A stretch of 64,000 bases of DNA from positions 372,001 through 436,000 of the forward strand of contig PERO01000020.1 in the NCBI GenBank assembly GCA_002928875.1, in the 5' to 3' direction. The notes beneath the pieces were generated by a model, which was not told where the DNA came from, searched no databases, and saw nothing but the letters and a program-made list of their open reading frames with translations. The stretch comes from Methylobacterium sp. Lineage in GTDB: Bacteria > Pseudomonadota > Alphaproteobacteria > Rhizobiales > Beijerinckiaceae. The position numbers and the translations under genes were made by a program. Below are positions 29,174-37,819 of the stretch, one piece after another. Position 1 is the stretch's first letter; each line of letters starts with the position of its first letter.

Positions 29174-30874
29174 TCAGAACCCGAAGCGGAAGCCGGACGA
29201 GGCGCGGGCGCGCGGCGCGCTCACCACGCCATTGATCACGGCGTCACCCGGTTTGATCTCGCCGGAGAGCACTTCGGTCCAGGTGCCGTCCGTCGCGCCG
29301 ATGCGCAGGTTCACGGCTTTCGGGTTTCCTTGCGCATCGAGAACATGCACGCGGCCGGGAATGCCCGCCTCGGCCTGTCGCGCCGGCCCCGCCCCGCCGC
29401 CCCTCGGGCCACGCGCGTCGCGGAAAGCGCGATACTTGTCCTTCTGTTCGGGCGTCAGCACGGCCTCGAAGTCGCGCTGAAAGCGCTGGCGCGCCGTGCG
29501 GGCCGCCTCGCGGCGCTCCTCCGGGCTCGAGGCACCCTGAATGGCCTCGCCCATGGCACGCGCGAGGCGCTGCGCCTCCGCGACCTGCTTCTCGTCAAGC
29601 CCCAGCTCGGCCTTCAGCGTTTCGAGCATGGCCGCGACCTGCCGGCCCGGGCCGCCGCCGCCCGAGGGCGCGGAGAAGGGCCCGGCCGCCTCGCTGCCGC
29701 CGGAGGACGCATTGCCCTCGCCCGGAGACGGCGTCGTCGGTCGCGCCGCACCGGCAGGCTGCCAGCGCAGCGCCCCGTTGGAGACACGCAGCACATCGGC
29801 CTTGCGTTCAGTGAAAATGCGCGCATTGGCCGTCATGCCCGGAAGCAGCGCGAGATCGTCGTTCTGCACCGTGACGATCGTGGTGTAGATCACGACATTC
29901 TGAACGGTCTGTGATCCCAACCGCACGAGCCGCACGGTGCCGGTGAAGGTGCGCGAGGGGTAAGCGTTCACAGTGAATTCCACCGTCTGGCCCGGCTTCA
30001 CGCGGCCGACATCGGTTTCGTCGAGGTTGATATTGACCTCGATGGTCTTGAGGTTCTGCGCGACGAGAAAGAGCGTGGGCGCCTGCAGCGAAGCGGCGAC
30101 CGTCTGCCCCAGTTCGACATTGCGCTGCACCACCACGCCATCCACCGGCGAGCGGATTTCGCTGTTGGCGAGGTCGACCTCGATCTGGCGCACCACGGCC
30201 TCGGCCTTGGCGATCTGCGCATCGGAGGATGCCTTCTGCGCTTCGATCACCTTGAGATCCGCTTCCAGCGCCGCGATCTGCGCGCGGGCGGAGGCCACCT
30301 GCGCCTCGGACGACGCCGCGGTGGATCGCAGGGCATCGCGCTGGGTTGTGGCATTCTGCAGCGTGACCTCGGTCGCGATCCCACGATCCTTCAGGCTCGT
30401 CTGGCGCTCGAAGGTCGTCTCGGCATCGGCCAGCATGGTGCGGGCGCGTTCGGCCTGCGCCTGCATGTCCCGCACCACGGCGTTCTGGCGCTGGATATCG
30501 GCGCGGTTCTTTTCCACCTGCGCATCGTTGAGCTGGCGTGCGGCGCGTGCCTGTTTGAGATCGGCGACGGAGGCATCCCGCCGCGCGAGCAGCGTGTCCC
30601 GATTGAGGCGGGCCAGCACCTGCCCGGCCTTCACTTCGTCGTTGTGATCGACGAGGATTTCCACCACCTGCCCGGACAACTGCGAACCGACGATCACGGT
30701 CGTGGTCGCGAGCACGGTGCCTGTGGCCGAGACGGTGGCGATGATCGGCCCGCGCGAAACGGCATCGGTGCGATAGCGCGCCGCGTCGGCAGCCTCGCCA
30801 CCGTTGCGGGAGGCCAGAGCCCAGGCTCCAAGGCCAACCACCAGAACCAGAAAGATCAGAAACGCCTTGCGCAT
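29174..30874 (-). CDS. MacA-like periplasmic adaptor with a Spy-like helical insertion
   Basis: The 566-residue product is much longer than typical MacA (about 370-400 residues). The first about 375 residues are a normal adaptor: membrane anchor MRKAFLIFLVLVVGLGAWAL, split lipoyl halves (SGQVVEILVDHNDEVKAGQVL and SPVDGVVVQRNVELGQTV), a long coiled-coil hairpin and a beta barrel. A Gly/Pro/Ser-rich linker and a helical segment then follow (about 375-500), with LGLDEKQVAEAQRLARAM and FEAVLTPEQKDKYRAF, resembling the LTxxQ motif of Spy/CpxP chaperones. The final 65 residues resume the membrane-proximal domain. The start at 30874 is the ATG before the anchor. It is first in the exporter operon. 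Confidence 0.88.
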   Translation of the reverse strand: MRKAFLIFLVLVVGLGAWALASRNGGEAADAARYRTDAVSRGPIIATVSATGTVLATTTVIVGSQLSGQVVEILVDHNDEVKAGQVLARLNRDTLLARRDASVADLKQARAARQLNDAQVEKNRADIQRQNAVVRDMQAQAERARTMLADAETTFERQTSLKDRGIATEVTLQNATTQRDALRSTAASSEAQVASARAQIAALEADLKVIEAQKASSDAQIAKAEAVVRQIEVDLANSEIRSPVDGVVVQRNVELGQTVAASLQAPTLFLVAQNLKTIEVNINLDETDVGRVKPGQTVEFTVNAYPSRTFTGTVRLVRLGSQTVQNVVIYTTIVTVQNDDLALLPGMTANARIFTERKADVLRVSNGALRWQPAGAARPTTPSPGEGNASSGGSEAAGPFSAPSGGGGPGRQVAAMLETLKAELGLDEKQVAEAQRLARAMGEAIQGASSPEERREAARTARQRFQRDFEAVLTPEQKDKYRAFRDARGPRGGGAGPARQAEAGIPGRVHVLDAQGNPKAVNLRIGATDGTWTEVLSGEIKPGDAVINGVVSAPRARASSGFRFGF

Positions 30875-30949
30875 GGCTGTTTCATACCACCGGCGGTCAG
30901 CGCCTGTCACATGAAGGCTTTGTCATGTGCGGCGGGGTTCTTCCGCCGA

Positions 30950-31867
30950 TCAGCGATCGCGATCCCGGTTGAAGATCAGGACATCGGCCAGCGGACCGGC
31001 GCGCGAACCGAAGGCCGCCTCGAGCCCGGCAATCGCCTCCCCGGTCACCGAGGCGAGCCGCGCGCGGGCGCCGTCGAGGCCCATCAGGCTCACCAGCGTG
31101 GCCTTGCCGGCCTTCGCATCCTTGGCGACCGCCTTGCCGACCACCGCCGCCTCGCCCTCGATGTCGAGGAGATCGTCGCGGATCTGGAACGCGAAGCCGA
31201 GCGCCTCGCCATAAGCCTTCAGCGCGCGCCGCTCGGGCGTCGGCACGGGAGCGGCGAGCAGCGCGCCGGCTTCCGCCGCGAAGCGGATCAGCGCGCCGGT
31301 CTTCAGCGCCTGCAGGTGGCGGATGGAGGAAAGGCCCTGGCGGGGTGGTTTGCCATTCGTCGCGAAGCGCCCCTCGGCGGCGAGATCGAGCATCTGCCCG
31401 CCGACCATCCCGTCGATGCCGGAGGCCTCGGCCAGAGCCGCCACGATCTTTGCGCGGGTCGATGCCCGTGGCGCGGTGGCGCGGTCGGCCACGATGGCGA
31501 AGGCCATCGTCAGCAGGGCATCGCCCGCGAGGATGGCCGTCGCCTCGTCGAAGGCGATATGGGCCGTGGGCTGGCCCCGACGCAGGTCGTCGTTATCCAT
31601 CGCCGGCAGATCGTCATGCACCAGCGAATAGCAATGCACCGCCTCGAGCGCGGCGGCGACGCGCAACGGCCCCTCGCCTTCGAGGCCGAAGAGCCGCGCG
31701 CTTTCAATCACGAGATAGGGGCGCAGCCGCTTGCCCCCTGCGAAGACCGCATGCCGCATGGCGGCGACGAGCCGTTCCGGCCGCTTCCCCGGCGACAACA
31801 GGCTGGCGAGACAGGTCTCCACCGCCGAGGCATGACGCTCCAGCCGTGCCCGAAATTCCGCTTGCAT
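30950..31867 (-). CDS. ispA: Short-chain polyprenyl diphosphate synthase (FPP/GGPP type)
   Basis: The 305-residue product has both aspartate-rich motifs: DDLPAMDNDDLRRG (first, with the two-residue insertion typical of bacterial FPP synthases) and FQIRDDLLD (second). KRLRPYL binds isopentenyl diphosphate, and GGQMLDL is the usual helix. It condenses IPP with allylic diphosphates to FPP (possibly GGPP), feeding quinones, hopanoids and carotenoids. The start at 31867 (AAGG upstream) is chosen over the ORF-track start, which runs into the divergent rpmF promoter region. Confidence 0.92.
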   Translation of the reverse strand: MQAEFRARLERHASAVETCLASLLSPGKRPERLVAAMRHAVFAGGKRLRPYLVIESARLFGLEGEGPLRVAAALEAVHCYSLVHDDLPAMDNDDLRRGQPTAHIAFDEATAILAGDALLTMAFAIVADRATAPRASTRAKIVAALAEASGIDGMVGGQMLDLAAEGRFATNGKPPRQGLSSIRHLQALKTGALIRFAAEAGALLAAPVPTPERRALKAYGEALGFAFQIRDDLLDIEGEAAVVGKAVAKDAKAGKATLVSLMGLDGARARLASVTGEAIAGLEAAFGSRAGPLADVLIFNRDRDR

Positions 31868-32111
31868 AACCTTGAACTCCCCCCACGCGATCTGCCGATG
31901 CCGGTGCGCACAGGAAGCTTCCTCTCGCGGAAAATCAAGCCATGTTCCAGCCTTCTCCAAAACAGCCGCGTTTCGGGCTGGCTTTTGGTGATCGATGCGT
32001 GTATAGCGCCGCATCTTCCGTTCCGGCCGGGATCGCGACGGGCTTCCTTGAGGCTCCGCAAGACCGGCTTTCGCCGCGGGGCCTGGCTTCGCGAATCTCT
32101 GGAGTACCACG

Positions 32112-32297
32112 ATGGCCGTTCCCAAGAAGAAGGTCTCGCGCTCGAAGCAGGGCATGCGCCGTTCGGCCGATGCGCTCTCCGCGCCGACCTATGTCGAAGA
32201 CAAGAACACCGGCGAACTGCGCCGCCCGCACCATGTCGACCTGAAGACCGGCCTCTACAATGGCCGCCAGGTCTTCACGCCGAAGACGGGCGAGTAA
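32112..32297 (+). CDS. rpmF: 50S ribosomal protein L32
   Basis: The 61-residue basic protein begins [20 protein letters not shown] and ends [11 protein letters not shown], a complete bacterial L32 of the type lacking the zinc cysteines. It is part of the large ribosomal subunit. It stands alone, divergent from the prenyl synthase across 244 bases (31868-32111) that hold both promoters, and is followed by a very strong terminator. plsX and fabH, frequent neighbours in other bacteria, are absent. Confidence 0.97.
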   Translation: MAVPKKKVSRSKQGMRRSADALSAPTYVEDKNTGELRRPHHVDLKTGLYNGRQVFTPKTGE

Positions 32298-32332
32298 CGG
32301 CTTCAGCCGTCCTGCGGCCTGATCAGCCTTGA

Positions 32333-32365
32333 AAAAACCCCGGGCGGTGACCGCCCGGGGTTTTT
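32333..32365. terminator. Bidirectional terminator between rpmF and a hypothetical gene
   Basis: AAAAACCCCGGGCGG, loop TGA, CCGCCCGGGGTTTTT forms a perfect 15-base stem with A-run and T-run on opposite sides. It can therefore stop transcription of the convergent genes on both strands. Confidence 0.95.
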
Positions 32366-32418
32366 CGTGTTGATCCGGATCACGATCCCGCGAGCGGAAT
32401 GCCTGCCCTTCCGGGCGG

Positions 32419-32724
32419 TTAGGCATCCCGGACGGCGTGGAGGATGTCCGGCGCCAGCCGCGAGGGCTTGTGCGCGGCCGCGAAGGCATAGGCCCTCTCG
32501 CGGGCACTCGCGACATCGCGCCGCCCGAGAACCTTGCGCAGGTCCGGATCGCCGGTGGCGATGACCTGCACGAGGAATTCCGCCGGCCGGGGGGGCTTGC
32601 TGCCGGGCGCGGCCTTCGGCGGGGGAGTCGCGGTCGCCGGCCGGTCATCCCGGGACGGATGCCGCTGGAAACCCGAGGAGAATGTTTCAGTCTGGTACAG
32701 GGCGGGGACGCTGATCTTGCTCAT
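32419..32724 (-). CDS. Hypothetical protein
   Basis: The 101-residue product is soluble, without a signal peptide. Residues 1-45 are Pro/Ser/Thr-rich and probably disordered. The second half, RPAEFLVQVIATGDPDLRKVLGRRDVASARERAYAFA, looks like a compact helical domain. I do not recognise the family. The ATG at 32724 is used because the ORF track's 27 extra residues cross the divergent promoter region. Codon use resembles its neighbours, and it ends at the bidirectional terminator, which supports a real gene. Confidence 0.6.
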   Translation of the reverse strand: MSKISVPALYQTETFSSGFQRHPSRDDRPATATPPPKAAPGSKPPRPAEFLVQVIATGDPDLRKVLGRRDVASARERAYAFAAAHKPSRLAPDILHAVRDA

Positions 32725-32759
32725 GCCTGTCCCGTGGCAAGCCCCGTGCCGAATCCGGG

Positions 32760-32767
32760 TTAACCAT
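32760..32767. promoter_or_regulatory. CtrA-like half-site TTAACCAT
   Basis: TTAACCAT matches the alphaproteobacterial CtrA half-site exactly. It lies in the roughly 200-base divergent region between the hypothetical gene and the PAS-GGDEF-EAL gene, about 160 bases before the latter. A second GTTAACG lies near 32832. A single octamer can occur by chance. Confidence 0.3.
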
Positions 32768-32925
32768 ATCGGGTGGCCCCGGGGCCGAAATCGACCGCCT
32801 TTCACCGAGTTCCGGCCCTGTGGCGCTCATCAAGTGTTAACGCCTTGGTCCCACTCTGGCGCCATCAGGCGAGACAGGTCCTGATTCGCCCGCGCAAGGC
32901 CGCATGGGCGAGACCTCGAACCCGA

Positions 32926-34674
32926 ATGACGACACTCATGGCGCAAGGCGGCGGAACGATCCTTCCCTTCACGGGACAGCCAGACGCAGAACGTGTGCCG
33001 ACCGACATGCTGCTCGACGGCACCCGCGATCTCGGCGAGGCCATCTATTCCTGGAACATCGAAACCGATGTCATGACCTGGGCGCTCGAGGCGACCCACA
33101 TCTTCGGTGTCCGCGAAATGGCGGCGCTGTCGACCGGCACCGCCTTCGCCACCCTGATCGACCAGGCAAGCCCGCATTCGCGCCATTCCGAAGTGTTCGA
33201 AAGCGAGCGCCGCGACCAGGGCACCGGCGTGCCCTTCGCGACGCGCTATCTCGTGAACCCGGCGCCGGGCCTGCGCTTCTGGGTCGAGGATACCGGCCGC
33301 TGGTTCGCGAACGAGCAGGGCCGGCCCCGGCTGGTGCACGGGGTCTGCCGGCGCGTGCTCGCGCCGACCTCGGAGGAAATCGCGCTCGTCACGAAACGGC
33401 ATTTCGATCCCACCACCGGCGCGCTGACCCGCGCCGATTTCTGCAATGCCCTCGGCGATGCGATCGTGACCAATGCGAGGGATTCACGCGGCATCGTGCT
33501 GATGCTGGTGGCGGTCGACGACCTCGCGCAACTGAACAAGACCTACGGCTATCATATCGGCGACGAGATCATTGCCGCGATCGTGCGCCGCCTGCGCGGC
33601 CTGATCCGCCGGCGCGACATCCTCGGTCGCTATGCCACCAACAAGATCGGCATCGTGCTGGCCCCGAGCCTCGCCGAACACATGGAATTCGTGGCGAACC
33701 GCCTCGCCTCCGCCATCCGTGGCGCGCCGATCGACACCAGCGCCGGGCGGATTCCCGCCGCCGTGCATATCGGCGGCGTGGCGGTGCCGCGCGACGCCAA
33801 GACGGCCATCGAGGCCCTGCATGCCTGCGAGGAGGCGCTGACCGACGCCAAGGACCGGACCGACCTGCCGTTCCTCGCCTTCTCCAGCGATCCCGAAGCC
33901 CGCACCCAGCGCCACTCCAACCGCGAATCGACCGACACGGTGCTGACCGCGCTGAACGACCGGCGCATCGAACTCGCCTACCAGCCGATCGTCCGTTCGG
34001 GGAACGGCGAGGTCGCGATGTACGAATCACTCGTGCGCATGACATCGCCGGAAGGCGAACTGATCGGCGCCGGCGCCATCGTGCCGGTGGCGGAGCGGCT
34101 CGGATTCCTCCACCTCATCGACCACCGGGTGATGGAACTCGCACTCGAGACCCTGCGCAGCCGGCGCGACATTCAACTCACCGTGAATGTCGGCGTGGAT
34201 ACCGCACTTCACCCGGACTGGATGGCAGCTTTCCGCGCGCATCTCTCCATCGATACGAGCGTCGCCCAGCGCCTCGTGGTGGAGATCACCGAGACATCCC
34301 TCATCGAGGACCTGCAGGCCGCGCAACGCCTGATCGAGGCGATCAAGGATTGCGGAGCACGCGTCGCGATCGACGATTTCGGCGCGGGCCACACCTCGTT
34401 CCGCAACATGCGGCTCCTGCCCATCGACATCCTGAAGATCGACGGCACCTTCATCCGCAATCTCGCCCGCTCGGAGGATGATCGCTTCTTCGTGCAGACG
34501 CTGCTGCAACTCGCGCGCCACCTGCGGATCGAGACGGTCGCGGAATGGGTGCAGGATGAGGAAACCGCCAATCTCCTCACATCGTGGCGCGTCGAATACC
34601 TGCAGGGCGATTTCGTGGGCATCGCGACCAAGCACCTGCCCGAGCCGAAATCCACGATCCGCGCCATCGCCTGA
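32926..34674 (+). CDS. PAS-GGDEF-EAL protein with degenerate GGDEF
   Basis: The 582-residue cytoplasmic protein has an N-terminal PAS-like domain (about 20-150), a GGDEF-fold domain (about 160-310) and an EAL domain (about 330-575). In the GGDEF domain the signature itself is replaced by ATNKI after RRRDILGRY, so it should not make c-di-GMP. The EAL domain keeps ESLVR (for EALxR), NVGVD, ITETSLI, DDFGAGHTSF and KIDGTFI, but AEGVE reads AEWVQ and QGY reads QGD. It may be a weak c-di-GMP phosphodiesterase or a c-di-GMP/GTP sensor. The start at 32926 is uncertain; ATG 32938 is an alternative. Confidence 0.87.
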   Translation: MTTLMAQGGGTILPFTGQPDAERVPTDMLLDGTRDLGEAIYSWNIETDVMTWALEATHIFGVREMAALSTGTAFATLIDQASPHSRHSEVFESERRDQGTGVPFATRYLVNPAPGLRFWVEDTGRWFANEQGRPRLVHGVCRRVLAPTSEEIALVTKRHFDPTTGALTRADFCNALGDAIVTNARDSRGIVLMLVAVDDLAQLNKTYGYHIGDEIIAAIVRRLRGLIRRRDILGRYATNKIGIVLAPSLAEHMEFVANRLASAIRGAPIDTSAGRIPAAVHIGGVAVPRDAKTAIEALHACEEALTDAKDRTDLPFLAFSSDPEARTQRHSNRESTDTVLTALNDRRIELAYQPIVRSGNGEVAMYESLVRMTSPEGELIGAGAIVPVAERLGFLHLIDHRVMELALETLRSRRDIQLTVNVGVDTALHPDWMAAFRAHLSIDTSVAQRLVVEITETSLIEDLQAAQRLIEAIKDCGARVAIDDFGAGHTSFRNMRLLPIDILKIDGTFIRNLARSEDDRFFVQTLLQLARHLRIETVAEWVQDEETANLLTSWRVEYLQGDFVGIATKHLPEPKSTIRAIA

Positions 34675-34710
34675 GGGCCGGGTCCCGGGCCAGGAGGCCG
34701 CGGGCCGCTG

Positions 34711-35235
34711 TCACTTGTCCTTGTTGGGATCGCCCGGCTTCGTCGGCGGGAAACCGCCGAAGGAGAAGGCGCGCATCGCTTCCTCGAACATCGCCATGTT
34801 CGCGCGCACCTGCTCGTCCATCGCCGCCATGGCCTGCTGCCCGAAGGCCGCCGGGTTGAAGGGGCTGCCGCCGAAGCCCTTGGTCATCTGCTCGCGCAGC
34901 TTGTCCTGATCCGACATGAAGCGCGTGAGCGACATCTCGAGATAGCGCGGAACCAGCGCCTGCATGTGATCGCCGTAGAACTGGATCAGCTGGCGCAGGA
35001 AGGTGATCGGCAGCAGGAACTGGCCCTTGTTCTCCTGCTCGAAGATGATCTGGGTCAAAACTGACCGCGTGATATCCTCGCTGGTCTTGGCATCCGTCAC
35101 GACGAAATCCTCGCCGGCCCGCACCATCTGCGCGAGATCTTCCAGCGTCACATAGGAGCTGGTGCCCGTGTGGTAGAGGCGCCTGTTGGCGTATTTCTTG
35201 ATGATCGTCGCGTCTTTGGCGCCTTGTTCGGCCAT
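34711..35235 (-). CDS. phaR: Polyhydroxyalkanoate synthesis repressor PhaR
   Basis: The 174-residue product has the PHB/PHA accumulation regulator DNA-binding domain at its N-terminus (ATIIKKYANRRLYHTGTSSYV) and the following accumulation domain (LTQIIFEQENKGQFLLPITF, LIQFYGDHMQALVPRYLE). The tail is Phe/Pro/Gly-rich. PhaR binds both PHB granules and phasin or pha promoters, so free PhaR represses when no polymer is present. It is divergent from phaA across a 185-base region that likely contains its targets. The start at 35235 (MAEQG) is preferred; an ATG four codons earlier is possible. Confidence 0.94.
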   Translation of the reverse strand: MAEQGAKDATIIKKYANRRLYHTGTSSYVTLEDLAQMVRAGEDFVVTDAKTSEDITRSVLTQIIFEQENKGQFLLPITFLRQLIQFYGDHMQALVPRYLEMSLTRFMSDQDKLREQMTKGFGGSPFNPAAFGQQAMAAMDEQVRANMAMFEEAMRAFSFGGFPPTKPGDPNKDK

Positions 35236-35420
35236 GAACTCCACCATTCCCTCTGTGCGAAAGCGCAAGTTACGGGCCGCACTGCAGCATTGGCAACCCC
35301 GCCCGCCGCTATCGATATCATCCGGATTTCCGTCTTGACGATAGTTGCTTGAACCGTCTCATAGCATTTAGGGTCAGGTCCGACAAACGCGGATCAGCTG
35401 GAAGACCGCAGGAGGAAATC

Positions 35421-36599
35421 ATGGCAACTCAATCCATCGTCATCGCGAGTGCGGCCCGCACCGCCGTCGGAGCCTTCAACGGCGCATTCGCCGAGGTTGC
35501 GGCGCATGAGCTGGGCGCGACCGCCATCAAGGGGGCGCTGGAGCGTGCGGGCGTTGCGCCGGCCGAGGTCGACGAGGTCATCATGGGCCAGATCCTCTCC
35601 GCCGCGCAGGGCCAGAACCCGGCGCGCCAGGCGGCGATGGCTGCCGGCATCCCGCAGGAAAAGACCGCCTGGGGCCTGAACCAGCTCTGCGGCTCGGGCC
35701 TGCGCGCGGTGGCGATCGGCATGCAGCAGATCGCGAACGGCGACGCCTCCATCATCGTGGCCGGCGGCCAGGAATCCATGACGCTCGCCCCGCATGCGGC
35801 CTATCTCCGCGCCGGCACGAAGATGGGCGAGATGAAGATGGTCGATACCATGCTGAAGGACGGCCTGTGGGACGCGTTCCACGGCTACCATATGGGCCAG
35901 ACCGCCGAGAACGTCGCCGCGAAATGGCAGCTGACCCGCGACGAGCAGGACCAGTTCGCCGTGGCCTCGCAGAACAAGGCCGAGGCGGCGCAGAAGGCCG
36001 GCCGGTTCAAGGACGAGATCGTCCCGCATACCGTGAAGACCCGCAAGGGCGACATCGTGGTCGATATGGACGAATATCCCCGCCACGGCTCGACGCTGGA
36101 AGCCATGGCGAAGCTGCGCCCGGCCTTCACCAAGGACGGCACGGTGACCGCCGGCAACGCCTCCGGCATCAATGACGGTGCTGCCGTCGCGGTGCTGATG
36201 AGCGAGGCGGAAGCGGCGAAGCGCGGCATCGCCCCGCTCGCCCGCATCGTCTCCTGGGCGACCTGCGGCGTCGACCCGGCCATCATGGGCACCGGCCCGA
36301 TTCCGGCCTCGCGCCGCGCGCTCGAGAAGGCGGGATGGAAGGTGTCGGATCTCGAACTCGTCGAGGCGAACGAGGCTTTCGCCGCGCAGGCGCTCGCCGT
36401 GAACAAGGATATGGGCTGGGACCCTGCAATCGTGAACGTCAATGGCGGCGCGATCGCCATCGGCCATCCCATCGGCGCCTCGGGCGCGCGCGTGCTGAAC
36501 ACGCTCCTCTTCGAGATGAAGCGCCGCGGCGTGAAGAAGGGCCTCGCCACGCTGTGCATCGGCGGCGGCATGGGCGTCGCGCTCTGCGTCGAGCGCTGA
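35421..36599 (+). CDS. phaA: Acetyl-CoA C-acetyltransferase (beta-ketothiolase)
   Basis: The 392-residue biosynthetic thiolase condenses two acetyl-CoA to acetoacetyl-CoA, the first step of PHB synthesis. The nucleophile Cys sits in [14 protein letters not shown] near residue 88, the His in [17 protein letters not shown], and the second Cys in [24 protein letters not shown] stands right before the ATG at 35421; the ORF track's 24 extra residues are upstream leader. phaB follows after 89 bases, a gap that contains a CCCGCGCG/CGCGCGGG hairpin without T-run, possibly for mRNA stability. Confidence 0.96.
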   Translation: MATQSIVIASAARTAVGAFNGAFAEVAAHELGATAIKGALERAGVAPAEVDEVIMGQILSAAQGQNPARQAAMAAGIPQEKTAWGLNQLCGSGLRAVAIGMQQIANGDASIIVAGGQESMTLAPHAAYLRAGTKMGEMKMVDTMLKDGLWDAFHGYHMGQTAENVAAKWQLTRDEQDQFAVASQNKAEAAQKAGRFKDEIVPHTVKTRKGDIVVDMDEYPRHGSTLEAMAKLRPAFTKDGTVTAGNASGINDGAAVAVLMSEAEAAKRGIAPLARIVSWATCGVDPAIMGTGPIPASRRALEKAGWKVSDLELVEANEAFAAQALAVNKDMGWDPAIVNVNGGAIAIGHPIGASGARVLNTLLFEMKRRGVKKGLATLCIGGGMGVALCVER

Positions 36600-36688
36600 T
36601 CCACCCTGAGGAACGGCCCCGCGCGCCAGCCAACGAGCGCGCGGGATAAGGCATAGAACCGGAAACGCCAGAAAACGAGGAAACGAGG

Positions 36689-37414
36689 ATGGCACGCGTC
36701 GCATTGGTGACTGGGGGCTCGCGCGGCATTGGCGCGGCCATTTCGAAGGGCCTGAAGGCCGCAGGCTACAAGGTCGCCGCATCCTATGCCGGCAATGACG
36801 AGGCGGCCGCCGCCTTCACCAAGGAAACCGGCATCCCCACCTACAAGTGGGACGTTTCCGACTACGACGCCTGCGCCGCCGGCATCGCCAAGGTGGAAAG
36901 CGATCTTGGCCCGATCGACGTGCTCGTGAACAATGCCGGCATCACCAAGGATGGCATGTTCCACCGGATGACCAAGGACCAGTGGTATGCGGTCATCAAC
37001 ACCAACCTCAATTCGCTCTTCAACATGACGCGACCGGTGTGGGAAGGCATGCGCGCCCGCAAGTTCGGCCGCGTCATCTGCATCTCGTCGGTCAACGGGC
37101 AGAAGGGCCAGATGGGGCAGGTGAACTATTCCGCCGCCAAGGCCGGCGATATCGGCTTCGTGAAGGCGCTGGCGCAGGAAGGCGCGCGCGCCGGCATCAC
37201 CGTCAATGCCATCTGCCCGGGCTATATCGGCACGGACATGGTGCGCGCCATCGCGCCCGACGTTCTCGAAAAGGCGATCCTGCCGCAGATCCCGGTCGGC
37301 CGCCTCGGCGAGCCGGAGGAGATCGCCCGCGCGGTGGTGTTCCTTGCGGCCGACGAAGCCGGGTTCATCACCGGCTCGACCCTGACCGCCAATGGCGGGC
37401 AATACATGGTTTGA
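36689..37414 (+). CDS. phaB: Acetoacetyl-CoA reductase
   Basis: The 241-residue short-chain dehydrogenase has TGGSRGIGAAI at the N-terminus, NNAGITKDGMFHRMT and the catalytic Ser with YSAAKAG, which match NADPH-dependent PhaB. It reduces acetoacetyl-CoA to (R)-3-hydroxybutyryl-CoA, the PHB synthase substrate. The C-terminal GYIGTDMVRAI and TANGGQYMV blocks are conserved. It is second in the phaAB operon and followed by a strong terminator. The PHB synthase phaC is not in the window. Confidence 0.96.
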   Translation: MARVALVTGGSRGIGAAISKGLKAAGYKVAASYAGNDEAAAAFTKETGIPTYKWDVSDYDACAAGIAKVESDLGPIDVLVNNAGITKDGMFHRMTKDQWYAVINTNLNSLFNMTRPVWEGMRARKFGRVICISSVNGQKGQMGQVNYSAAKAGDIGFVKALAQEGARAGITVNAICPGYIGTDMVRAIAPDVLEKAILPQIPVGRLGEPEEIARAVVFLAADEAGFITGSTLTANGGQYMV

Positions 37415-37441
37415 CCCCGGTTTTTCAGGGATTTTCACCAG

Positions 37442-37467
37442 AAGGGCCGGGAAACCGGCCCTTTTTT
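37442..37467 (+). terminator. Terminator of phaAB
   Basis: AAGGGCCGG, a GAAA loop and CCGGCCCTT form a perfect 9-base stem followed by a run of six T's, 28 bases after the phaB stop. Confidence 0.93.
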
Positions 37468-37469
37468 CA

Positions 37470-37745
37470 TCAGAGCGATTCCGGCAGGCTCAGGAGGTGG
37501 CTCGGCTCGTCGCCATCCACCGTCGTGCGGAGAAACTTCTGGCCATGCCGATTGATCGAAACGACGACATCCACCAGTTCGCCCTGCGACGTGGAGACGT
37601 AGAAAGCTTCCTTCCGGCTTTCGATCCGGGCAATGACATCGGCCGTTTCCAGCGTCCAGGTCCGGCCGCCGACATGGGTGATTCGTTCGCACGGCTTGCG
37701 GCGATCGTTCTGGCGGATGCGTCTGATCTGAAAGCGCTACACCAT
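37470..37745 (-). pseudogene. DUF3892 protein gene with an in-frame TAG at codon 3
   Basis: This minus-strand frame is absent from the ORF track because it contains no usable start after the stop. AGGAG lies 7 bases before ATG GTG, the next codon is TAG, and then 88 codons are open: RFQIRRIRQNDRRKPCERIT, GGRTWTLETADVIARIESR, EAFYVST, VDVVVSINRHGQKFLRT, and DGDEPSHLLSLPESL before TGA. This is the complete DUF3892 fold, which normally starts M-x-K/R-[RY][FY]QI. A single change from AAG, CAG or TAC/TAT to TAG would explain it. The family has no known function. It may be a fresh pseudogene, a sequencing error, or a readthrough case. Confidence 0.8.
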
Positions 37746-37819
37746 CGAAAGGCTCCTCTGAATACAACCTTAAATTGCAGATAGACCGAATCGACCGCAT
37801 GGCGCAAGGCGCCGGTGGC

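Noticed and set aside
36600-36660. Possible terminator between phaA and phaB
   Set aside because: A CCCGCGCG/CGCGCGGG hairpin exists but has no T-run, and phaB lacks an obvious promoter, so it is treated as an intra-operon hairpin.
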